The position numbers were made by a program, and so were the translations under genes. A model generated the notes under the pieces. It did not search any database. It was given only the letters and a program-made list of their open reading frames with translations, and was not told the origin of the DNA. A DNA stretch of 64,000 nt, taken from NCBI GenBank assembly GCA_025024175.1, contig QCXZ01000086.1, positions 1,736,001 to 1,800,000 of the forward strand, given 5' to 3'. This document shows positions 33,189-45,419 of the stretch, piece after piece. Within the stretch, counting starts at the first letter, position 1, and every line of letters starts with the position of its first letter. Origin of the DNA: Rhyzopertha dominica. Taxonomy: Eukaryota; Arthropoda; Insecta; Coleoptera; Bostrichidae.

Positions 33189-33955
33189 TTAATATCGTTT
33201 GGAGCAATTCTTCTGATCCGTTCTTATGAAATATGCTCTACTTATGGAATTTTTGTCTAAAACTGCGTAAGCTTTTTCCATCACCTCCAGGGATGGATGC
33301 TTTGATCTAGTGAGGATCCACGCGTTTCCTGAAAACAGATAATTAAAACGAAGGTCGTCAGGTTATTACATTTTATTTACTTGTGCTGAAAACACCGAAG
33401 TCCACACAAGACCAAACAACGGAGTAATTCTTGTAGTCTGTTTCCAGGACCCAGTAGGGAGCATCGAAATTAACTATAAAGAACAAATGCGTTCTCAAAA
33501 ATAATCATACGCAAAAGTGTATAATACCTGGTAATGAAGGAAAATTAACTGATAATTTTGCCTCGTCTGATCTACCGATCATATTACCCAAACCCTCGAT
33601 TGTTGATTTAATGCCGGTGCTGAAAAAGAAACGTCCCAGAAAACAATATCGATGTCACAGTAACACTTACAGTGCGCTGACTTGCTGGTTGACAATATTT
33701 ATAGTGCCGTTGTTGGCATCATAATCAGCCGTCACACATTTACCACCAAACTCAAAAACGGCAAAATACCGTTCGATTTCGTACCACCTTCCCAAATACT
33801 AAAAAAGCTTTTTTAGACGAGCCCGCAGAATTGAACGAACCTACCTTGTTTACGTTGAAATTTGGCATCGTAGGGTAATCCGGACAAGGACCCAGGAATG
33901 GTACTTGCCCGCTTGCATTCATAGCCATCATCGATATCACCAGAAAACGCAGCAT
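33189..33955 (-). CDS. Apolipoprotein D-like lipocalin 1
   Basis: Five exons (33955-33845, 33798-33671, 33619-33528, 33473-33381, 33328-33189) encode 187 residues, a typical lipocalin length. A signal peptide is followed by PFLGPCPDYPTMPNFNVNKY. The lipocalin hallmark LGRWYEIERYF (G40-x-W42) opens the first strand. TDYKNYSVVWSCVDFG matches the second conserved region, and the C-terminal helix plus RTDQKNC complete the fold. Cysteines fit the two-disulfide ApoD pattern. It is expected to carry a small hydrophobic ligand outside the cell, as NLaz, GLaz and Karl do in flies. It sits 267 nt downstream of a second lipocalin on the same strand, with its own TATA box. The final codons overlap an AT-rich 3' end near an N at 33183. 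Confidence 0.88.
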
Positions 33956-34005
33956 CTTAAGAACACCAATGGATGCGTAAAGCTGGTCAGTACAGTGCGA
34001 CGTTT

Positions 34006-34016
34006 ACTTATATAAT
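34006..34016 (-). promoter_or_regulatory. TATA box of lipocalin 1
   Basis: The minus strand reads ATTATATAAGT, 51-61 nt upstream of the start codon, between the two lipocalin genes. Confidence 0.5.
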
Positions 34017-34178
34017 GTGCCTGGGTCGAACAACTCTTATGCACTAGGTCACAATAACGGTGCTTCACAAGAAATAAACTATAGCTTCTCCTCACACGGA
34101 ACAAAGTACATCACAAACTGCGTTATACGCACGCGAAACAGGTTATCGTGTAAACAAACGTTAATAAATAACTTCAGG

Positions 34179-34184
34179 TTTATT
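34179..34184 (-). terminator. Polyadenylation signal of lipocalin 2
   Basis: Minus-strand AATAAA about 38 nt past the stop codon. Confidence 0.5.
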
Positions 34185-34221
34185 GAAGCAAACAAAATAT
34201 ACAAAAGTCTCTAACATATAA

Positions 34222-35142
34222 TTATGCTGCGTTTTCTTTATCGTCAGTTTTATTGTTCGGTTTGGTATCCTCCTTCTCCGCTATGTCTTTTATCACCTCG
34301 GCCACCGGTTGCGCTTTTGGCTCCTCCGAAGGAGCAGCCTTTTGTTCGTTCTTCTTCGAATCGACGACGTCTATCGGATCCTCCTTTTGCTCCACGCCGA
34401 TGGATTCGGGAATCGTTGAAGTGGGGGTGATTCCAGCCGCGGCGTTGATGTCAGACGCCGCTATGGCGCAACCCTCCTGGTCGGTCTTCACGAAGAAGGT
34501 GCGACTGATCTTGAACTTGTCCAGGATTCCGTACGCGCGCTGCATGGTGGTCCCCGAAGGAAGACGTTCTCTGGTCATCACCCACGCGCTCTCTGCAATG
34601 AAAACAACTAGGTATATATACGATTTCATTACGTTTGTTTACTCACGAGTATTGACCGGGCCGAATCCGCTACAGCTCCATATAACAGCGTACTCGTCGT
34701 AGTCCGTATGAAGAACGGTGAGGGTTGTTTCAGTAGCGATTGGAGTAGTGGCGTATTTAACGTTCAATTTTCCCTCTCCGACTTTTCCGATCAACTCCAA
34801 GTTTCCCCCGATGACGCGTTTAACTCCAGTTCTGTAATAAGGAAACGCCATCAGTTGCGATTTACTTCCAGCATGGGCTACTTACAGTCGGTTTGTCACT
34901 TCGTTCGAAACGTAGATGCGTCCACTGGGTGCTTTTGCATAATCGGTGACCACGCACCGGCTGACTACTTCCGTAAACGTGAAGTAGCGCTCTTGTTCGT
35001 ACCATTTGCCCAGGAATTTGTTCAGATCGAACTCCGCCATGGGAAGATAATCCGGACACCATCCCAAGTTGGGGATCTGTGCGGCCGTCCTGGAAGCCAG
35101 GATCGCGATGAGACCGACCACCAAAGCACTCTTCAGCACCAT
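34222..35142 (-). CDS. Apolipoprotein D-like lipocalin 2 with charged C-terminal extension
   Basis: Three exons (35142-34886, 34831-34647, 34592-34222) encode 270 residues. After the signal peptide (MVLKSALVVGLIAILASRTAA) come GWCPDY, the hallmark LGKWYEQERYF (G45-x-W47), TDYDEYAVIWSCSGFG and the helix/terminal cysteine DQEGC (C189), all in ApoD order. Residues about 198-270 form an extra low-complexity tail rich in Lys, Glu, Pro and Ala (for example KKNEQKAAPSEEPKAQP) ending DDKENAA; ordinary ApoD-like lipocalins stop near residue 190. It has three exons where lipocalin 1 has five, so introns were gained or lost after duplication. TATAAAAG lies 33-40 nt upstream. It is probably a secreted carrier of a hydrophobic ligand; the tail's role is unknown. 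Confidence 0.88.
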
Positions 35143-35174
35143 CTTCGTATGACGGCAGGGCCTTAGAGGAACGG

Positions 35175-35182
35175 CTTTTATA
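35175..35182 (-). promoter_or_regulatory. TATA box of lipocalin 2
   Basis: Minus-strand TATAAAAG, 33-40 nt upstream of the start codon. Confidence 0.6.
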
Positions 35183-38100
35183 CGCCCATATAACGGCCAA
35201 TGCGTTTGACCCCCCTCGCAGCACGCGTGAACTGTTTACAGTCTTGGAAGACGGTTTCTGCGGCAAAATTCTTAACTAATATTTAATAAATAACACGGCG
35301 ACAGGCGATAAACTTCAAAAGAAATTTTATATGGAAGTTGGCGATAACTGGTGGGCAAGTGGAAAGCCAATGCCCCTCGGTGACCTTCTGAACTCGCTGG
35401 TCAGACAAATCTGTAGTAAAACTACTTCATTTAGAAAATCCACGCACGCTACTGTTTTGCAACGCACCTGCAGCCCAGCATCCAACGAATATTGACCTTA
35501 AGTTCATCCACTGTCTGCCTTATCTCGATTGTGTCGAAATCGTAACGTTGCCCAATGCCGCATGCCGATCAGTCAATTCGATATGAACGTTAGGTGAAGC
35601 GAGTAACTGAGCGCCCAGTATGAATATTCATTCCCGTATANGCAGAGTACTATACAAGGGTTGCTGTTCGGTTTTTAAATAAACGCTATCCCAAAATTCA
35701 CGTGTGCCAATTGTAGTATATGTTTTCACGCTCTTTTCCAATTATCTTAAATTTATTTAAAATCTAATTGTGCGAAGTTGAATTTCTAACTAGAGCGACC
35801 ACAAAAGGAGGACAAATAAATAATGATTTTTTTGCAATAAAAAGATGTCTAACATGTAATTCATTTCCTTAGTACCTAAAGATAATGTATAAAACAAAAG
35901 TTTTTAGCTATTTTTTGCACATGCCTAATGAAAATTTTGACACTTTTACATGTAATGTAATCAAAGTAATACTAATTTAAGACAACGAATATTCAATATA
36001 TTCCCCATTCTCAGCGAGAATTGTCTCGCCATTGGACCCACTCTGAGGTAAAAATTATCATGTACATTCCTAAAAAATTTATAATACTTTTGGCTCCTGC
36101 ATTCGATGCAATAAAAGAAGAATAGTTCAATGCGGTATCTGATCTGCCCATTGTTTTGGTCCATTTTCTAATAGCAAAGTTTTATCATTTTGATAAGCGC
36201 CATATCTGAGAAAAGAAAATCTGTTTGAAAAAATATAAGTTTCGCCGTAATAGTTTGAAATATTTTCACAGTTAACAAATTACAAAATTGAAAGTTCAAG
36301 GAATTTTTAAAGAACATCAAAACGTGCATTGAGATGTCTAATTGAATTGAATTTGTGTTGGTGAAGGAGACTTCCAATTTGCTTTGCTTTGATAGCAAAA
36401 CACAGATCATTTTTGCATAGTTAACTAAGTAAAGCGTAAAAATTTAGCCGAATAAATCGATAGTGTCATGAGACTTAACTATGCAAAAAATGGTTCTAAA
36501 TTGACTTGGCAATACTTAAATCTGCAGATTGTCAAAAAAACGCTTAGACACAGCGCATTAAACACTAAATATGTTCAAAATGTTATGTAAAGTAAAAAAA
36601 TAAAATATGTATGGGAGCTCGATTTGAAATAAGCAAACTGGCATAAGTTTTATGGGTTAGAATGTAAGTGATTCACATATTCAAGCTCTACTACTTTTAA
36701 TAAGCATTTAGTGTGAATAACTATGTATATCTATACATAATGAAACCATTTAAAAACATTTTTATTATATGTAGTTTTAAAATTATTAATACTCATTTCT
36801 CTAACTAGCAAAGGGAGATGTAGGGATTTTTAAAACCAAGATATTTTAAGAAAGATGGAGATTGAACAACCCCTTGCGTATCAACCCTCAATCCCATAAT
36901 TATTTCATGAGTATTCCAGTTTTGAAAAATCAATTTATTTTTTATCAAAAAGCAGTTATAATTAACAATTTAGAATGAAAGATGTATATAGGTGGGAAAT
37001 ATATAAAATTGAATTGGTAAATGTCAATCAGAAATGTTTAGTTTTTTTAAATAGATTATGGTAAAATTTTATTTTAAATGAGCTATCCCATATTCCTTAG
37101 TTCTATTGGGAGTGAGTTATAGATCTTGCATATTTTGTACGAAAAACTACGAATAAAAAACTGATTATTATACTTTGATATAGTAATAGCGTCTTTACGT
37201 CCAATGTTTATGTTATGGATATACACAGGCAGTATGTAAATATTGCTTTGATTCCATATTTAGTCATGTGATTGCATCCAATTTAAAAGTAACTCTTTGC
37301 TGACGTTTCTACTCAAAAGTAAGCCTCGCATAACAGTTCTGAACTAGCTGTACTCTAAGTTGTATAACTGACTGTTATAGGCATAGACGTGCGAGGTTGA
37401 AAATTTTATACTTTTGGTTGTGTATATACTAAACAATATGTTACACTTGGTATGACAGTGACGGTGAAAGAGATGCATTATGATTCTAAAGGGATCTTCG
37501 CAGATGGTTGCAGCGATCAAAATAAAAATAATGTAATGACACAGTACCAACATTTTCATGGACAGAACGAGAGTGATTGAGCCCATGCAACTAAACATGC
37601 TGGTAATCTGTTTTTATACCGTCTAAAGCACTCTTCAATTTCACAAGGAGACAAAAACCCTTGTTTTTGAAACGTCTTAATTTAGATCCAAAACTGCTGT
37701 ACTTTGAGCTGGTTAAGATTGCCAAAGGTACAGTATCTGTGTTCCGAAGACACTCCTATTTTCAGGCTTAATGAATATAAAAAGTATAGTTTGCCAACAC
37801 ATTAAAATATTGTGATATCAAGCCTTTATTTGAGGTGTATATATCTTTAGTTAATAAAGGTTTGCATTTTCTGGGGAGCTATATACCTGTAAAGTTGTCT
37901 TGATTTATGCGGTATGCAACTTTGTTCAATATGTTTTATGTGTTATTTCCATGTATACATGATATAAGAGAATGTGTAATTAACTTTGATTAAATGAAAT
38001 AGTGTTTAGTTTAGTAATAAACTTTAATTTGCTTTCCTGTAAAATCAGAAAAAAAAGTAACAGCTGTACACTAGTCTGGTTTTCTTTCCTTCTGTCCTGG

Positions 38101-40965
38101 GCTACTACGTCAGTTTGTAAAATTAACATGATCCTAGATCTTGGTACAATCAGCTATTGTTCGAACTTTCAAAATTAGAATACGCATGCAATTCGGATAT
38201 TATGAAGCCAAATATAGAAAACATTGATTTAAATGTTTATCGTTAAGGTTTCTTAATTGACAATGTAAAAAATCGTTTATTTCTTGGCTCTATTTGAAAA
38301 AAAAACGCGCCAAGAATAAAGAAACAGTGGAAAACAATAATGCTTGCTAGCGTGGATGTACAAGGATTGTAAAAAAACAAGCGAACATTTTAGCAATTCA
38401 TTCTTTTTTCGTTTACGATAATACCTTGTACGCGACTTAATGTGTGTGTACTCAAGGAAAGATGATAAACGATTGCATTTATTTGCGACGTAAATAGTAA
38501 GCAACTTTTACACATCGTGTGAGCAGAAAAAGTCGACGTCCAGGTGCAAGGAAAGATTGTTTTATTTACTTAAATACAATCTATGTACATTGTAAGTTTT
38601 ATTTACAAATAAACGTCTAGTAAAAATACTAAATTTACCATTATTTGTACCACATCTTGCATATACAGCTTCCAAGGGTTTTGGTTTTCTGAGATTTCTA
38701 TGGTCGAGCAGTTTCCATGGTATACAACGGCCGATAGCCGCGGTAAACCGTGAATACTTCCGCTATTTTAATATTTAATTTCGAGAATACGTTAATACTA
38801 ACATTTGTTATACTGGGGATTCCGTAGACAAAAATGTTTAAGCCGTTCTTCGTCTACCCCACGTTAACAAGATTCATACAAATTTAGTTGTATGATGGCC
38901 TTGAATTGTATTCATACCGCCTACAGAGCACACAGCTATTCCTATAAAAGCTATTGAGATGGCTCTAATAAATTTTAGTTCTTTGGTGTGTATATTAAGA
39001 AATATACGTTCATACATCGTTCNGGTAAAAATTCTTAGTACTTACTTAAGTATTTTATGTACAGACATGATTTGTACACAAACTAAAAATGTCAGTTCGA
39101 GTAAAGGAAGTACGAGAGCAGCTGGGAGCTAGTAAAAGTGAGCGATCTAATAAATTAACGTGTCCAGCATTTCTAGCTTGTGTACGAGCCCACACGCATT
39201 TACCGGCGTGCAATGTATATAACATTTAACAGTGTTATTAATAGGTACCTAATTAAATATTCGGACCAGCCGTTCAAAAATAATAAATTAACATCAATTG
39301 CAGGATGTCGTATACATCACGCCGGCGAATTTTCATCCATTTTAGCTACAGTAGGTCAAACAGAAAGTGAACACAAAAGCGGCTGAGTGTAGGTTCGTTC
39401 TAAAAACTAAGTGAAACACGAATCAAGGGAGGGCGCTGACAAAGGTCGAAGTAAAAAAGGCACGATTGGTCCCATATGTCCAGGTGCCCGGCCTCGGGGC
39501 TACATAACTACACACTAGATTCCCTGAGGATTTGCCGACTACACCTACTACCGCGTGGGAATAGTCCTCTGGCGTCTTTGTGGGGGATCCAATCGTTGTA
39601 GTTTGAAAGATCATCGATAATTCAAGCTTTTACACTGTTTAATGGACGAGTCTGAGGATTTTTATGCCACTCCACCTTATTTTGCAGGAGTCTCACTTTT
39701 CGCTTTTCTGCTGTTCCTTTTAAAAATATTAATCTAATTCTCGTGAAGAAACTTGGGAATTATGTATTTGTTGTAGTTTTTAATGTTGAAGTTCAATTAC
39801 TTTTAAACGAAGCACACACATAATCTAACTCTGAAGCACTGTAATACTCGAATCCGGGCTTTTTTTAACCCCAGACGCGCTATCAATGATTATGTTATGA
39901 GCGATCTGGAGAATCTCGTTGAAAGCGTGTATATTATGAATTATGTGAATGAAAGTGAGAATAAAAAACATTATAATTACAGCAACGACCTTAAACAATA
40001 CTACTAAACAATTATTATTGGCTGCTACTTGGTTCAATAAGACAACTTATGATAACTATATGTCGTAAGTTGTACCCTGTTAAGTACCAATACTATAAAA
40101 TTCATTACGAACAAAAAGATGCAAACTTCTTGAAAGATGGAAGGTCGCAAGACGGCTTCTTCTCTTGGTCTTTGTTTTTAAATATTCTGAAAACATGAAA
40201 AAAACTGGCCGCGTGCGTTTGCTGAAAAATCCACATAATAATAGAAAATTTTGCACGCCTAATAAAATCTAGAAGAATTGTTTTAAATTGTTTGAGCTCC
40301 AAATCATATAAAAGCCGATGCTACTTTTAATAGTTTATTAAAATTATGAATTTCTGCATTGTGTAGTTTCAGAACTTGTTGCACTATCTGTTTCGACTTT
40401 CTGAACCACTTTCACCGCATTATAAACTGTATTACATCTGAAATTAATGCCTTATCAAACCAACGAGACCGTATAATTGTTATTATCTCCAAGTTACACA
40501 AATACTACATAATTAAAATAGAAAATTGGCATCTGATTTTCATTCCTACCTGAAGAGTCCAAACAAGGATGAAACTTAGAGTCGTGGGATCTGTAAGGAT
40601 TGACCGCAGCAGTTTAGAGCAATGTGCATAAGCGAGAGGAGTGCGGTGTCGACTTTTTTCGAGAATATTTTCGCAATAGGACAACTCGTTTACGAGTAAC
40701 GCCGATTAAAGCGTAAAACTGAGATAGTTTTGAGTCACACAAAGTGTAAAAGCTCGAATTTTCGCTACGACGCTTGTTCTTTAGCAGGTTAGATGATCTT
40801 TCGGACCAGAACGATTTCAGGTTGCACCCCCCACAAAAGAAAACAGTTTTTCAGCTTCTCCCGGGCACTCTACCATTATCACAATGCGGCACTGGCTAAG
40901 GACGGCGGACGTACCATTAGAAAAATTACTACGACCGCCGCCCAACTGCTGGAATGTTGTTTCGG
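35183..40965. other. Long intergenic region, no gene seen
   Basis: About 5.8 kb without a supportable gene. Open frames here (for example 39423-39614 minus, 38277-38504 minus) are short and lack recognisable sequence. It includes the untranslated 3' end of the ken gene near 40.3-40.9 kb; a minus-strand AATAAA lies near 40336. The rest is candidate regulatory DNA or decayed repeat. Confidence 0.5.
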
Positions 40966-43900
40966 CTATTTCAGTTCATGCATGTTCTTACTAAGCAGCA
41001 AATTGTTGTGGGGTCCCGACAAGTGTCTTATCAGCTCCGGCAGAGATTCGAACGACAGCGGACAGAAGCAGCAGTTGAATCGGTTGCCGTTCCCCTCGTT
41101 CGAGGATATAACGTTTCGGTGAACGGAACACAGGTGTTTCAGAAGGTGGGCCTTCTGCTTGAACATCGCGACGCACAACCTACACGCGAACGGTTTCTCC
41201 CCCGTGTGCACNCTCAGGTGGGTCTTTAGGTTCCAGGACATGCCGAACTGTTTCCCGCAGTACTCGCATCGGTACTCGCGCACTTGGCCCGCCGACTGCT
41301 GCCCCACCGGCTTCCCAGTGGCGGTGGTGTTGCCCCCGTCGGGCGGGTCGTCGCTGGTGCTGCTGCCCCCGGCCGAGAAGGACGCCTGGGGCTCCTCGGC
41401 GCCCGGGGACGGGTTCACCTGGGCCTGGCAGAGGGACCAGGCTCCCCAGGTGTGCTCGAATGACTGGTACGACTCCGAGACCAGGCCCTGGTCGGCACTT
41501 GGGGGCCTGTACTTGACGATGACGTTCTCGCCGGTCCCGGAGCTGTCGGAATGTTGCTGGCTCGGATTCGGTGTTCGCGTCCGCTCCACCAGGAACGGCG
41601 GCGCAGACAGCGACAGGGGGTGGTGGGCGGCTAGCAGCGGAGGGAGGCTCTTGTACCTGTGGTGCTGGTGGTGGCTGGTGTCGTCTATGTACGAGGGAGA
41701 GAACGGGACGAACGGCGGGTTCTGGGCGGGCGAATTGTGAAAACCCGGCCTCCGCTTCCTATGCGGCGTCACCACGTAATTGTCCGGGCTTTGTACTAAC
41801 GATATTAACTTCTGGTCTGGTATCGGAGGCTTCAGCTGGGACAGTTCCTCCTGCTGCTTCAGATCTATCGGTTCTATGTACATTGTTTTCCGTTTCACCC
41901 TGTGGTGGTGGAATTGTGACAGCTCGTGTACTTTCGGCGCTATTTTCACTGTCGATTGCCCTATTTTCAGCACTTCCTTCTGTTCCATCTTCGACTGGTA
42001 AAATTAAAACGTTTTACTTCAAACTGCCGGTGACGGATACAAGAGACAGTTCGAAGAAGCAACTAACACTGCCCAGAAGGGACAGCCCTTTGAAGCCCTG
42101 TATCTTTAAATCGAAAATTTGGAAACTTTAAAAGGCTTGTAAATGAGTTATTTGAAACTTTAACACAAAAGCGTGTTTATATCATAGCTTGATAGACAAC
42201 ACAAAAGATCTATTTGTACATCCTCTTAAAAGTACTTTTGATTTCTTATTAGTCTTTAGTTTTGCTACTTGTTTCACTAGTTCCGTGAATATGTAACATT
42301 GTTAATTGCAGCTTTCATAAACAAGTGAATATTGCAAAAAACTAGAAGACCTTAAAAATTAGAAGCTGCTATAAGACTTCAAAAACATGTCTCTTTAATT
42401 CTCTTGGGAATGCATTATAAAAAAGAGCGATATTAATACATATACACTACTAGAATTATGTAGGAAAAAGGAAAAAAGAAGTCAAAGTCTTTATACATGC
42501 AGCTACTAGGGAGAGTTCGTCAAAGAGAAGAAAATTGTTTGTGGTAGAACACAATTTTTAAAGAGTATAGGCATTATAAAGACAGGAATTTTAACATTAG
42601 GTAATGGAATCTAAGAACCTGGATTAATAAAAAATAAGCAGAGAAGCAAAATCAAAGGATAAGAACACCTCAGAGAAAATAGCAACGGAATCAGTACTAG
42701 AAACACTAGAAAAAAGACAACTTACTAACTACGAGGGTCACATATCAAGCTGGCGCTAAACTGGCGATGGTGAAAAACAAGTGCTGTCAAATTATAATAT
42801 AATATCATTGGGACATCACTTAGCTATATATATAGAGTGCGGGTAGTTCACTCAGTTTATGAGTAAGAAATTCTCAAATCAGGATAGTTAAAGACGACCA
42901 CAGAAGAGACCGCATGAACAAACAAGCAATAGACAAATGTATTTGTTTTCTTTGTATACAATTGCTGTGAAATTCTCCCACATTCCCTGTGCAATCCTGA
43001 CATGAATCCTGTTCCTCCTGTTCCTCCAGTGGAAAGGAGAATTTCGTGAAGTCCGATTTATTGACTTGGAAGGATAAAAGCCCTGCAACAGCATTTGCGT
43101 ACCAACTGCTGAAGCATCTGGACAAAAATGGCGTATTTAACGACATTACATTACTGCCGAAGCGATGGCAACGTGTTTTAGATATGCAAGAGGATTATAT
43201 TGAATGACGTTATTGCAATTTTTTTAAATATACGTTTTATTTGCGGGCTGTCTTTGGTGTGCACGAATTTTGATAAGACCCTCGTAGAAAAAGTTTGTGT
43301 ATGGACACTGGATCTAGTTTATATACTATGTCTGATCAATTCATATGGTGAATACATCCTCCAGTCATCGAATTCATATATAAGACTTTGTTTCAAGCTT
43401 GAAAAAAGCCCTAAAAAATTTAAGCATTGGCTACTCCACCAGATTGTTTGATCAGACCTCGTATATAGGATGCTGAGGGTGTCCTTACCTCTGTGAGATC
43501 CTTTTCGCCATCTTCGCTGGGTTCCGAGGATTTGGTGTTCAAGGACAAATTCACTGGGTTAGGGGAACCGCCGCACCCTTCGGATTCGTTGTCTTCGGCG
43601 TCTTCATCCTCGTCGTCCTTAATTTCTCCCTCCTCTTTCTCGTCGTCGTCGTTTTCTCGTTTGACCAAGACGGGCGGGACGTTGTCGTCGTTTTCAGGAG
43701 TCGTCCAAGCGCCGTCACTATCCTCCGACTGTTTCTTGGCCTCTTCCTTGTTGGAAGACTGCCACACGTCAGACTTGATCTGCAGTAGCTCGAACAACTC
43801 CTGGATGCTATCCAGTTCGCTAGACTACGTCGAGAAAAAAAGCAACTCCCCCAAATGAACAGTTTTGTAAATAGCTCGTGGACTTTATTAAAGAACTAAG

Positions 43901-45329
43901 GATGCAGCTCATAATGGGGTTGTTGCATCCCTGGTCTCAAAGAGCATTCCCAAATCATGTGTTGTATGGGCTAAAAAACACGAGTGTGCTGCAACAACCC
44001 CACTATGGTTCTGTGTTAGTGCATAGGAAATGCTTCGATTGAACCAACGTACGGTTATAAAATCACAAGTACTGATTGACTGACCAGTACAGTCCCAGTC
44101 AGGAAGCATGAAACATTATTTTTGGGCTTTTGATCAGATTAGATCAGCTAAGGGGGTGCAATAAGAGATGAATAATTTCTGTTATTTTCGAAGCAATAAA
44201 GATAAGTACACATGAAGTTTTATATTCAGGCCTTTGTGAGAAAGTAACACAATATACGTACTGTTTCAGTGGTAGGGGGTGAAAAGGGGATGAGTATCGG
44301 TATTTATTGTTTTTGAAGTAATATTTAAACATTTCAGTTACGCCAGCAAAGACGTAGGCGAGAACTAGTACAGTCTAGACGAACTGAGGGAAGGAATACG
44401 GTACGGACATATGTGTTAAAAAATGAAAAAAATATATTTTTTGGAATCATGGAATCTTTATTGACAGGAAAAACATATGATTTCCATTTGAAAAATGATT
44501 ATTTGGGGTTTAATTAAAAAAGTCGTCAAGCCTTTTATGATTTGTTGATGGGCGAAGACGGAGTGGAAAAATTAACATATATACAAAAGTTTTCTGCTGC
44601 GGAAAATAAGTTTTCGAAGGAGCCGTCCAAAGTGGACGAATTCACGAGAAAATTCCTGCAGGGAGTGTCGTGTCATTTCGACCATTCACCGCGTATTTCT
44701 GACGAGCATTTTTTTGTGAAGGGACGTACCTACGTTGAAATGTTATGCCAAAATCGTAAGTTAATGACTTTTTTAAATGAACACTTATTGTATCTAAAAA
44801 TCGGCGCGCATAATGTCAAATTACATTGTTAAAAACTGCTCCGATACAAAAGAAACGAGTGGTTGCAGTTTAGGTCGAAATCTAGTGCAACCAGTCGCGT
44901 CTTCCAGGACGTCAAACAAAAGAGGGCCTAGTATGTAGCCCTGTGGAACTCCCGATGGGCAAGTTCGATAGCGAACCCCTAGTTAGCGTTACTCAGATCA
45001 CTTTCTACTATACACACCTTGATACAGGCCTGTCCGTGGTAGAGGAAATCCAACAGGTGTCGCAAGTGGCCGCTTTTTATTCCAGGTATTAAGACAACGC
45101 TAGGACCATGTGCATGGACGCTTTCTCCAAGTATCTGACGTACAAGGGGACTAGCCGACGCCATGATCAATTTGTGTGCACTGAGTGCCGTTTTGTCGTC
45201 GCATATGAACGTCATGTCGGCGTAGTTTTCGGATGTGAAGCAGGTCTTAATTTCGTCTACGATCGTCGCATGATGTTTGCCATAATGCAAAGTTAAGAGG
45301 CCGTGGGAATCCTGTTCGTCAGCGTACAT
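40966..45329 (-). CDS. ken: BTB + three C2H2 zinc-finger transcriptional repressor, probably Ken
   Basis: Three coding exons (45329-45018, 43824-43489, 41994-40966) encode 558 residues. The first begins [20 protein letters not shown] and is a BTB/POZ domain ([28 protein letters not shown]). The second continues [14 protein letters not shown], as in fly Ken, then a strongly acidic Asp/Glu/Ser stretch. The third holds a His/Pro-rich linker and three zinc fingers at about 459-479, 487-508 and 524-545 ([20 protein letters not shown], then [20 protein letters not shown], then [10 protein letters not shown]). Ken represses JAK/STAT target genes in flies and is the BCL6-like factor there, acting in the nucleus. 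An ambiguous base at 41212 masks one residue of finger 1. An upstream untranslated exon joins at 45358. The identity rests on the BTB plus finger sequence. Confidence 0.87.
42480..42800 (+). mobile_element. Possible decayed LINE C-terminal fragment
   Basis: In a ken intron, one plus-strand frame reads [20 protein letters not shown], resembling the K(R)QLxWYGHVxRM ending of some insect non-LTR elements. Upstream frames are broken by many stops. This is a weak match; it may be chance. Confidence 0.3.
43915..44002. repeat. Short inverted repeat
   Basis: TGGGGTTGTTGCA (43915-43927) and its exact complement (43990-44002) enclose 62 nt, about 90 nt upstream of a ken splice acceptor in the transcribed sense. 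It may be a tiny foldback element or an RNA hairpin. Confidence 0.5.
44880..44985 (-). mobile_element. LINE reverse transcriptase remnant
   Basis: The minus strand translates as [20 protein letters not shown], the conserved VPQGSxLGPLLF block of non-LTR reverse transcriptases. Only this block survives. It lies in ken intron 1 next to the BTB exon, sense to the gene. The adjacent plus-strand frame at 44542-44832 is unidentified and may belong to the same insertion. Confidence 0.6.
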
Positions 45330-45358
45330 GGCGGAACAAGTGGTACAGCAAAGATCAC
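45330..45358 (-). other. 5' untranslated part of the ken BTB exon
   Basis: A good splice acceptor (CATTTTAG then GTGATC) sits 29 nt upstream of the ken start, so transcription begins further upstream in a non-coding exon that I cannot locate exactly. Confidence 0.55.
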
Positions 45359-45419
45359 CTAAAATGAGGAAAAATTACGCCACCGTACGCTAAATACAGC
45401 CAAGGAAATGACAGTAATA

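Noticed and set aside
39423..39614. 63-codon minus-strand frame
   Set aside because: Short and isolated, with no supporting signals.
41159..42131. Long plus-strand frames opposite the ken zinc-finger exon
   Set aside because: Shadows of the real minus-strand coding exon.
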